The notes under the pieces were generated by a model. It ran no database searches, was not told the origin of the DNA, and was given only the letters and a program-made list of their open reading frames with translations. Positions 57,906 through 64,000 of a stretch of 64,000 bases of DNA are shown in pieces. Position 1 is the first letter of the stretch; the number at the start of each line of letters is the position of its first letter. The DNA is taken from contig JANOQJ010000044.1 of NCBI GenBank assembly GCA_031414805.1, positions 34,934 to 98,933 on the forward strand, written 5' to 3'. The stretch is from JAAFIW01 sp031414805 (GTDB taxonomy: Bacteria; Pseudomonadota; Gammaproteobacteria; Burkholderiales; Burkholderiaceae_C). The translations under genes and the position numbers were made by a program.

Positions 57906-58826
57906 ATGGATACACAAACAACCCTCAAAAAACTTCTAAATCAGCTTAACACGGTGATCGTCGGCAAGCCCTCCCAGGTACAAGACTGCGTGGCCTGCCT
58001 GCTCGCTGGCGGCCACCTGCTCATTGAAGACGTGCCCGGTGTGGGCAAAACCACCCTGGCCCATGCCCTGTCGCGCAGCTTTGGCCTGGCGTTTTCGCGT
58101 GTGCAATTTACCGCCGACTTGATGCCCAGCGACCTGTCGGGCGTTTCGATTTATGAGCGCGGCAAGGAAGCCTTTGTGTTTCACCCCGGCCCCGTGTTTG
58201 CGCAGGTGCTGCTGGCCGATGAGATTAATCGCGCGAGTCCTAAAACCCAAAGCGCGCTGCTAGAGGCCATGGAAGAAAAGCAGGTCACCGTCGAAGGCGA
58301 AACCCGCCCCCTGCCCTCGCCGTTTTTCGTGATTGCCACACAAAACCCCCACGACCAGCTGGGCACCTACGCGCTGCCCGAAAGCCAGCTGGACCGCTTT
58401 TTGATGCGCATCACCCTGGGCTACCCCGACCGCGCCAGCGAGCGCACCTTGCTGGCCGGTGGCGACCGGCGCGACATGGTGGAGCAACTGCCCGCCGTGA
58501 TCACCCCCGCCGACCTGGCCACCCTGCAACAACAGGTGCTGGCTGTGCACGCTGCCGACCCGCTGCTGAACTACCTGCAAGACCTGATTGCGGCCACCCG
58601 CAGCGGCCGCTGGTTTTTACAAGGCCTGTCGCCGCGCGCCGGCATTGCGGTGATGCGTGCCGCCAAAGCCCAGGCTCTGCTGGCGGGGCGCGACTACGTG
58701 GCGCCCGACGATATTCAAAGCATCTTGCCGCAGTCGATTGCGCATCGCTTGATTCCGGTGGGTGACGCCGGGCGCGGGCCGGTGGAACAGGTGCGGGCGA
58801 TGGTGGATGCGGTGGCACTGCCGTAA
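57906..58826 (+). CDS. MoxR-family AAA+ ATPase
   Basis: This 306-residue ATPase starts at ATG 57906 (ATG 57900 possible). Walker A is IEDVPGVGKTTLAHAL, Walker B is VLLADEINRASPKTQ, and FVIATQNPHDQLGTYALPES and the arginine-finger region follow. Such MoxR proteins usually head operons with DUF58 and transglutaminase genes. Here the next gene is convergent and starts 9 nt after the stop, so the ATPase is isolated from its normal partners. Confidence 0.93.
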   Translation: MDTQTTLKKLLNQLNTVIVGKPSQVQDCVACLLAGGHLLIEDVPGVGKTTLAHALSRSFGLAFSRVQFTADLMPSDLSGVSIYERGKEAFVFHPGPVFAQVLLADEINRASPKTQSALLEAMEEKQVTVEGETRPLPSPFFVIATQNPHDQLGTYALPESQLDRFLMRITLGYPDRASERTLLAGGDRRDMVEQLPAVITPADLATLQQQVLAVHAADPLLNYLQDLIAATRSGRWFLQGLSPRAGIAVMRAAKAQALLAGRDYVAPDDIQSILPQSIAHRLIPVGDAGRGPVEQVRAMVDAVALP

Positions 58827-58835
58827 CGAGCAGCC

Positions 58836-59564
58836 TTACTTTTCGAACACGCGGTAGGTCCGCGTGGGCACTTCGTTCAGCCATTTCATGGCATTGACGG
58901 ACATGCGTTTGCCCACATTGGGGCTCCACGGGTCATGCAGCCGCAGGGTGGTGCCAATTCCGGTCTGGTCGTTGTCTCCGCGCACGCCCACCACGCAAAT
59001 CATGTGGCCTGGCGAGCCAGCACCGGACGTGTAGTCGGACACATTCCACAGCATGTCAAACATCAAAGGGCCCTGTCGCAAAGCACCAGTGAGCTTGGAC
59101 AGCGACCACGACATGGGTGGGTGGCAGCGCAAGCCGTGAATCTTGGCGTAGCGGTTGCCGGAGGTCACGGCATCGTCGGTTTCGGAGCTGTTGAAAAGCC
59201 CATCATCGTCACTCCACATGTCTTGCGGCGTTTTGGTCTTCACGGCTGCCACCGAGGAGTTGGTCATCATGGCCGTACTGGCAGCCCAGCAAGTGGTTTT
59301 GGTGGGCTGCGGAATGAACGGAATTTGGTGCAGCACGGCGGGATAAGCCTCTTTGCCATACAGCGCATTTTGGGTACAGACCCCTGCGTGCCCGTCGACC
59401 ACGAGCCATTTTTCAGCCTGAAAGGCCTTCACAGCCCGATCGGTGGCCGGGCCGAACACACCATCTGGCGCCAGGTTGGGACTCGGTCGCAACTGCGTGT
59501 TCAACGCACGCTGCAAGTCCGCGACCAGCGGGCCCCTGGAGCCCATTTTCAAGAGTGTCACCAT
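58836..59564 (-). CDS. Papain-like cysteine peptidase with peptidoglycan-binding domain
   Basis: The start at ATG 59564 has GAAAGG 9 nt upstream. The 242-residue protein has an N-terminal PG_binding_1 domain (GSRGPLVADLQRALNTQL, LAPDGVFGPATDRAVKAFQA) and a papain-like domain with Cys in TKTTCWAASTAMM, His in GSPGHMICVVGV and Asp in LRLHDPWSPN. It has no signal peptide, so it could be a type VI-style effector or an enzyme exported otherwise; I cannot tell. Compare the gene at 11405-12643. Confidence 0.78.
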   Translation of the reverse strand: MVTLLKMGSRGPLVADLQRALNTQLRPSPNLAPDGVFGPATDRAVKAFQAEKWLVVDGHAGVCTQNALYGKEAYPAVLHQIPFIPQPTKTTCWAASTAMMTNSSVAAVKTKTPQDMWSDDDGLFNSSETDDAVTSGNRYAKIHGLRCHPPMSWSLSKLTGALRQGPLMFDMLWNVSDYTSGAGSPGHMICVVGVRGDNDQTGIGTTLRLHDPWSPNVGKRMSVNAMKWLNEVPTRTYRVFEK

Positions 59565-59899
59565 ATCGACCATCCTTTCGGTAAACAAACACCACAAAAA
59601 ATCGGTTGGATGCTGGCGGTCGCTTGAAGCAAGCGCTTTAGCAGGCGGACGATATCGCCACGCCCACACGGTGCAATGGTGCAAATAGTCATACGAACAG
59701 GCCAAAACCGTAGAACTTTGGTGCAAGCGTCGAAAAGTGCACAGATCGGTCTGATCACCCCTGAGTTTTTGAGGCGCGTGCGCCCATGTTGCTTCGTTGA
59801 TTTGCTCCTATATTAATAGCTGCTTGAGCAGTATTTATAAGGGCTAGGAACACTTTTCATTAAAAACCACGGGCATGAGACGAATCCGGCCTGCCGGGT
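59565..59899. other. Intergenic region with one repeat copy
   Basis: These 335 bp between the papain-like and radical SAM genes hold a repeat copy near the right end (59815-59845) and no convincing gene. Promoter elements for the leftward papain-like gene should lie here. Confidence 0.6.
59815..59845 (+). repeat. AGCTGCTTGAGCAG repeat, copy 15
   Basis: AATAGCTGCTTGAGCAGTAT then TTATAAGGGCT, with tail GGAACACTTTTCATTAAAAA. It ends about 55 nt beyond the radical SAM gene's stop codon. Confidence 0.88.
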
Positions 59900-60982
59900 T
59901 CAAAACAAATGCCCCTGCCCCGCCGCCCCCGCCGGTCGAAACTGGCTTAAATCCAGCTCGTGGCGCACGCGGTTCAGGCCCAGGCGGGCGCAGGTTTTTT
60001 GAAAGCGTTGGGCGATCAGATCGGCCCACAATCCACTACCTTTCATGCGGGTGGCAAAGTCGCTCTCGTAGTGTTTACCGCCGCGCATCTCGCGCACACG
60101 CGCCATCACGCGCTCGGCACGTTGCGGGTAGTGCACCCCCAGCCATTCCTGAAACACGTCGTTCAGCTCCCACGGCAGGCGCAGCACGGTGTAGAAGGCG
60201 CTGGTGGCACCGGCTTCTTTTGCTGCGGCGAGCACCTGCTCCATGTCGTCGTTGATGAAGGGGATTTGCGGGGCCACGCTCACGCCCACCGGTACGCCCG
60301 CCTGTGCCAGTGCGCGGATGGTGCGCAGGCGACGCTGGGGGCTGGCGGCACGGGGTTCGAGCTTGCGTGTGAGCTCGGAATCCAGGCTGGTGATGGTGAT
60401 GTAGACGGCAGCCAGGTGCTGCGCGGCCATCGGCGCAATGATGTCCAGGTCGCGCTCGACACCGGCGGATTTGGTGATGAGGGAGAACGCGTGGCGGGTT
60501 TCCTGCATCAACGCCAATACGCTGCGAGTAAGTAAAAGTCGCCGCTCTACGGGCTGGTAGCAATCAGTGGCAGAGCCGATGTTGAGCAGTTGCGGCACGT
60601 AGCCGGGTTTGGCCAGTTCGGTGCGCAAGACCTCGGCCAGGTTGCGCTTGGCAATCAACACGGTTTCAAAGTCCAGCCCTGGCGACAGGCCCAAGTAGCT
60701 GTGCGTGGGCCGGGCGTAGCAATACACACAGCCATGCTCGCAGCCGCGGTAGGGGTTGATGGAATAGTCAAAGTAAATGTCGGGCGAGTCGTTGCGCACG
60801 ATGACGCTTTTGGCGTCTTCCCAGCGCACGGTGGTGGCGGGGGGCGGGCCATCAAACGGTTCGTCGTCTCCCGGCCAGCCATCGTCGAAATTGGCGCGCT
60901 CGTTCACGGCAAACCGGTGTGGCGTGCGGCTGGCGCTGCCGCGGCCCTTGATGACGCTCGGTGGGATATGGAAGTCGCTCAT
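59900..60982 (-). CDS. Radical SAM protein of the PA0069/SplB-like family
   Basis: ATG 60982 starts MSDFHIPPSVIKGRGSASRT. The 360-residue protein has the radical SAM cluster motif CEHGCVYCYARPTH and the sequence INPYRGCEHGC typical of the PA0069 family, with downstream NIGSATDCYQPVE and SPQRRLRTIRALAQAGVPVG. Members resemble spore photoproduct lyase, but no spore function applies here; the substrate is unknown. Confidence 0.92.
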   Translation of the reverse strand: MSDFHIPPSVIKGRGSASRTPHRFAVNERANFDDGWPGDDEPFDGPPPATTVRWEDAKSVIVRNDSPDIYFDYSINPYRGCEHGCVYCYARPTHSYLGLSPGLDFETVLIAKRNLAEVLRTELAKPGYVPQLLNIGSATDCYQPVERRLLLTRSVLALMQETRHAFSLITKSAGVERDLDIIAPMAAQHLAAVYITITSLDSELTRKLEPRAASPQRRLRTIRALAQAGVPVGVSVAPQIPFINDDMEQVLAAAKEAGATSAFYTVLRLPWELNDVFQEWLGVHYPQRAERVMARVREMRGGKHYESDFATRMKGSGLWADLIAQRFQKTCARLGLNRVRHELDLSQFRPAGAAGQGHLF

Positions 60983-61037
60983 GGGTGTGCAGCGTACCCG
61001 AAGACTGGTTAAATAACCAGCTAGTTGAGTCGAACCT

Positions 61038-61155
61038 CCAGAACGCAGAGGACGCAAAAACTACGCAGAGGTCGCAGAAAAAGCGGGGAAAAAGCACCAA
61101 CTTTTGGCTGTTCTTCTGCGCCCTCTGCGAAACCTTCGCGTCCTCTGCGTTCTAG
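61038..61155. repeat. GCAGAGGACGCAAAG inverted repeat, copy 3
   Basis: CCAGAACGCAGAGGACGCAA at the left and GCGTCCTCTGCGTTCTAGAG at the right, with inner units ACGCAGAGGTCGCAGAAAAA / TTCTGCGCCCTCTGCGAAAC also inverted. It lies upstream of the radical SAM gene. Confidence 0.85.
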
Positions 61156-61179
61156 AGCCCGTATTTTCACTCCCAAATT

Positions 61180-61209
61180 GATAGCTGCTTGAGCAATGAA
61201 TACCAGGGC
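61180..61209 (+). repeat. AGCTGCTTGAGCAG repeat, copy 16
   Basis: GATAGCTGCTTGAGCAATGA then ATACCAGGGC, with tail GAATGCACTTTTTACTC. The second half is degenerate. It lies 90 nt upstream of the GbsR-type gene. Confidence 0.83.
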
Positions 61210-61300
61210 GGAATGCACTTTTTACTCATAACCTCATATTTCAGTCTTGAATTTTCAGTAATTCGTGAAATCTCAGGAAACTCCGTACACAATCACCCTC

Positions 61301-61864
61301 ATGCCACTGCAAAACACCCTCCCCCCACTGTCCAGCCAGTTCGTATCGCACTTTGGCGAGATGGGCAGCAAATGGGGCATCAACCGCACGGTCGGCCAGA
61401 TTTATGCGCTGATTTTTATCTCGCAGCGCGCCTTGAATGCCGACGAAATTGCCGAATCGCTGGAGTTTTCGCGCTCCAACGTGAGCATGGGTTTGAAAGA
61501 ACTGCAGGCCTGGCGTTTGGTGCGGTTGCGCCACCAGGTGGGCGACCGGCGCGAGTACTTTGAAGCGCCGGGCGATGTGTGGGAAATCTTTCGCGTGCTA
61601 GCTGAAGAGCGACGCCGCCGCGAGATCGAGCCCACCTTGAGCATGCTGCGCATGGCCCTGCTGGAAACGCCCACCAGCGACGCCGAGCGCCATGCGCAAG
61701 AGCGCATGCGCCAAATGCACGAACTGATTGACCGCCTGATGACCTGGTTTGACGACGTGCAAAAACTCGCACCCGAAACCGCCATGCAGCTGATGGGCAT
61801 GGGGGCCACGGTGACCAAGGTGCTGGAGTTCAAAGACCGCATTTCAGGCCGCTCGCCGAAATGA
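61301..61864 (+). CDS. GbsR/MarR-type transcriptional regulator
   Basis: The chosen start is ATG 61301; GTG 61265 is possible, and no clear ribosome site decides. The 187-residue protein has a winged helix (VGQIYALIFISQRALNADEI, AESLEFSRSNVSMGLKELQA, WRLVRLRHQVGDRREYFEAP) and a long C-terminal helical dimerisation region, as in GbsR-type regulators. It lies 29 nt before cydA on the same strand and probably controls the oxidase operon. Confidence 0.88.
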   Translation: MPLQNTLPPLSSQFVSHFGEMGSKWGINRTVGQIYALIFISQRALNADEIAESLEFSRSNVSMGLKELQAWRLVRLRHQVGDRREYFEAPGDVWEIFRVLAEERRRREIEPTLSMLRMALLETPTSDAERHAQERMRQMHELIDRLMTWFDDVQKLAPETAMQLMGMGATVTKVLEFKDRISGRSPK

Positions 61865-61893
61865 TTTGACGAACCGAAATCAAAGGACCACGC

Positions 61894-63279
61894 ATGGACA
61901 CCCTACTGCTCGCGCGCCTGCAATTTGCAGCCAACATCAGCTTTCACATCCTGTTTCCCACCATCACGATTGCGCTGTGCTGGATGCTGGTGTTTTTCCG
62001 GTTTCGACACGCAGCCACGCGGGGCACACCAGCGGCCAGCGGATGGGAACAGGCTTATTACTTCTGGACCAAGGTGTTTGCGCTGACCTTTGCGCTGGGT
62101 GTGGTGTCGGGCATCACGATGAGCTTTCAGTTCGGCACCAACTGGCCTGGGTTTATGGAGAAGACGGGCAATATTTCGGGGCCGCTGCTGGGCTATGAGG
62201 TGCTCACCGCGTTCTTTTTAGAGGCCACGTTTCTGGGCATCATGTTATTTGGCAAGGGGCGCGTGTCGGAGCGGGTGCACTTGATTGCGACCTTGATGGT
62301 GGCGTTTGGCACCACCTTGTCGGCGTTCTGGATTTTGGCCCTGAACTCGTGGATGCACACGCCCGCCGGCTACGAAATCATCAACGGTCAGTTTCACGCC
62401 ACCGACTGGCTGGCCGTCATCTTCAACCCGTCGTTTCCCTACCGGTTTGCCCACGTGCTGCTGGCCTCGGCGCTCACAGCTTCGTTTCTGGTGGCGGGTT
62501 TGAGCGCCTGGCAGTTGCTCAAGGGCAGCGCCACCGCGGGCACGCACAAGGCGATCAAAACAGCCGTGATCGCCGCCGCCTGCGTGATTCCGCTGCAAAT
62601 TTTCATGGGCGACCTGCATGGCCTGAACACCCTAGAGCACCAGCCCGCCAAGATTGCCGCAATGGAAGGCATCTGGCAGACCGAAAAAGGCGCGCCGCTC
62701 ACTTTGTTTGGCATTCCCGACGAGAAGGAAGGCAAGACCCACTTTGCAATCCAGATTCCAAAAGGTGCCAGCCTGATCCTGGCGCATGACGCGGATGCCG
62801 AAATCAAAGGCCTGAACGAATTCAAGGGCGCACACCCGCCAGTGGCCCCGGTGTTCTGGAGCTTTCGCGTCATGGTGGGCGTGGGCATGTTGATGCTGGC
62901 CGTGTCGTGGTTTACCGCCTTCACGCTGTGGCGCAGGCGGCAGCTGGCAGGTAGCGCACAGGTGAACCTGCCACGCAAGTTGTTGTGGGTGCTCAGCGGC
63001 ATGACGTTTTCCGGCTGGGTTGCCACCCTGGCCGGCTGGTACGTGACCGAAATCGGCCGCCAGCCCTTCATCGTCTACGGCTTGGTGCGCACCGCCGACG
63101 TGGTGGCCCCCATCGCCCCGCCTTTGGTGGCGCTGACCCTGGCGGGCTATGTGGTCGTGTATGGGTTGCTGCTGGTGGCCTATGTAAGTGTGCTGAAGTA
63201 CATGGCTGAAAATCCAGTCAAATCGGTGTTACAGCCCGCCAATACGGCTCAACCAGCTATCGTTTCAGGAGCATCATGA
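61894..63279 (+). CDS. cydA: Cytochrome bd-type quinol oxidase subunit I (short Q-loop, CioA-like)
   Basis: This 461-residue protein has about nine helices. Haem ligands are His in AANISFHILFPTITI and His in FPYRFAHVLLASALT, and the Met ligand region follows in FRVMVGVGMLMLAVSW. GWYVTEIGRQPFIVYGLVRT is conserved. The quinol loop after FMGDLHGLNTLEHQPAKIAA is short, as in cyanide-insensitive oxidases. The last 17 residues (LQPANTAQPAIVSGAS) are encoded by a degenerate repeat copy. It overlaps cydB by 4 nt. Confidence 0.95.
   Translation: MDTLLLARLQFAANISFHILFPTITIALCWMLVFFRFRHAATRGTPAASGWEQAYYFWTKVFALTFALGVVSGITMSFQFGTNWPGFMEKTGNISGPLLGYEVLTAFFLEATFLGIMLFGKGRVSERVHLIATLMVAFGTTLSAFWILALNSWMHTPAGYEIINGQFHATDWLAVIFNPSFPYRFAHVLLASALTASFLVAGLSAWQLLKGSATAGTHKAIKTAVIAAACVIPLQIFMGDLHGLNTLEHQPAKIAAMEGIWQTEKGAPLTLFGIPDEKEGKTHFAIQIPKGASLILAHDADAEIKGLNEFKGAHPPVAPVFWSFRVMVGVGMLMLAVSWFTAFTLWRRRQLAGSAQVNLPRKLLWVLSGMTFSGWVATLAGWYVTEIGRQPFIVYGLVRTADVVAPIAPPLVALTLAGYVVVYGLLLVAYVSVLKYMAENPVKSVLQPANTAQPAIVSGAS
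63232..63262 (-). repeat. AGCTGCTTGAGCAG repeat, copy 17 (degenerate, inside the cydA 3' end)
   Basis: The minus strand reads GATAGCTGGTTGAGCCGTAT then TGGCGGGCT, about 80% like the consensus. In cydA it is read as PANTAQPAI, the same frame that yields NTAQAAI from other copies. Confidence 0.65.
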
Positions 63280-64000
63280 TGGACATCACCTGGAACTACC
63301 TGGGGCCACTGCTCTTCATGGCCGTGATGGGCCTGTCGCTTCTGGCCTATGTGGTGCTGGACGGCTACGATCTGGGCGTGGGCATCTTGCTACGCCGTGC
63401 TAGCACGGCAGACAAAGACGTGATGGTCAGCTCCATTGGCCCGTTTTGGGATGCGAACGAGACTTGGCTGGTGCTGGGCGTGGGTATTTTGCTCACCTGT
63501 TTTCCGCAAGCGCATGGGGTGATTTTGCAGGCGCTGTATTTGCCAGTGGCCCTGATGCTGCTTGGTCTGATATTGCGCGGTGTGGCGTTTGACTTCAGAG
63601 CCAAAGCACATGACGAACACAAAGCGCTGTGGAACGCGGCGTTCTACGCAGGCTCATTGTTGGCTGCGCTATCGCAGGGCTGGATGCTGGGCAGCTACAT
63701 TTTAGGTTTTGAAACCACCTGGGAGGCGCATGCTTTCTCAGGCTTGATAGCGGTATGTTTGGTTGCAGGCTATGCGCTCTTGGGCGCGTGCTGGTTGGTG
63801 ATGAAAACCGAAGGCGCACTGCAGCTGCAAGCAGTGCGATGGGCGCGGGGCGCACTCATGCTCACCGCGCTGGGTGTTGCGGCCGTGTCGCTGGCTACGC
63901 CGTGGGTGAGCGAGGAGATTTTCAATAAATGGTTTCGCTTGCCCTATATCGCGCTGCTCGCGCCGATACCGCTGGCTACAGCGCTGCTGTTTTTTATCAC
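63276..64000 (+). CDS. cydB: Cytochrome bd-type quinol oxidase subunit II, 5' part
   Basis: The start codon ATG 63276 overlaps the cydA stop. The frame is open to the window end (about 241 codons). It has MGLSLLAYVVLDGYDLGVGI, IGPFWDANETWLVLGVGIL and LILRGVAFDFRAKAHDEHK, typical of CydB/CioB. It forms the membrane oxidase with subunit I. The 3' part is beyond the window. Confidence 0.95.
   Translation, partial: MMDITWNYLGPLLFMAVMGLSLLAYVVLDGYDLGVGILLRRASTADKDVMVSSIGPFWDANETWLVLGVGILLTCFPQAHGVILQALYLPVALMLLGLILRGVAFDFRAKAHDEHKALWNAAFYAGSLLAALSQGWMLGSYILGFETTWEAHAFSGLIAVCLVAGYALLGACWLVMKTEGALQLQAVRWARGALMLTALGVAAVSLATPWVSEEIFNKWFRLPYIALLAPIPLATALLFFI

Overview
The window comes from a high-GC betaproteobacterium, most likely a Rhodoferax-like member of the Comamonadaceae. 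This is inferred from the gene content (the cysS / TPR / L,D-transpeptidase / cyclophilin / lpxH block, Bug-type solute receptor, short-loop cytochrome bd, a luxR-RsaM-luxI locus) and from a dispersed repeat built on AGCTGCTTGAGCAG. I recall that repeat from this family but could not check it here. No rRNA, tRNA, CRISPR array, insertion sequence or prophage was seen. The window looks like ordinary chromosome heavily seeded with small repeats.

Layout. 1-5.7 kb: start of cysS (minus), then a plus-strand run of TPR protein, L,D-transpeptidase, two cyclophilins, lpxH and mtfA. 5.7-7.9 kb: a lone ATP synthase c subunit, then an XRE/MmyB-type regulator flanked by two small membrane-protein genes, each with the same palindromic operator. 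7.9-12.9 kb: a repeat cluster, a collagen-like lipoprotein, an ankyrin protein and a zinc-peptidase-like protein. 12.9-20 kb: putA carrying three in-frame repeat copies, a small secreted protein with calcium-loop motifs, and a glycine-zipper / PepSY / OmpR / histidine kinase operon. 20-28.9 kb: a molybdenum hydroxylase operon (CoxS-L-M-like plus a CoxD-like ATPase) divergent from a GAF-Fis regulator that runs into modABC.

28.9-32 kb is a quorum-sensing island: luxR, an RsaM-like gene, luxI and a receiver-like gene 6 nt downstream of luxI, with three lux-box-like palindromes. 32-36.5 kb: ATP-grasp/alpha-E protein, transglutaminase-like protein and a RidA-family protein. 36.7-39.7 kb: a three-part protein with a RelE-like N-terminus, an SF1 helicase and ankyrin repeats. 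39.9-45.6 kb: an NMT1-type receptor, MAPEG protein, recR, and a tightly overlapping antitoxin / PIN toxin / Lhr-type helicase operon. 45.7-52 kb: Bug receptor, sulfatase, PhoX and an orphan CHASE3 kinase. 52-54.3 kb: small envelope/stress proteins (DUF1328, DUF883-like, two BON, CsbD). 54.5-61 kb: MscS, enoyl-CoA hydratase, histone-deacetylase-like protein, MoxR ATPase, a papain-like protein and a radical SAM protein. 61.3-64 kb: a GbsR-type regulator with cydA and the 5' part of cydB.

The best candidates for undescribed biology are the antitoxin-PIN-helicase cassette, the RelE-like/helicase/ankyrin fusion, the luxI-linked receiver protein with lux boxes between convergent genes, and the AGCTGCTTGAGCAG repeat. 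At least 17 copies of that repeat are present, and five are translated in frame inside conserved proteins (three in putA, one in the ATP-grasp gene, one degenerate copy forming the CydA tail).
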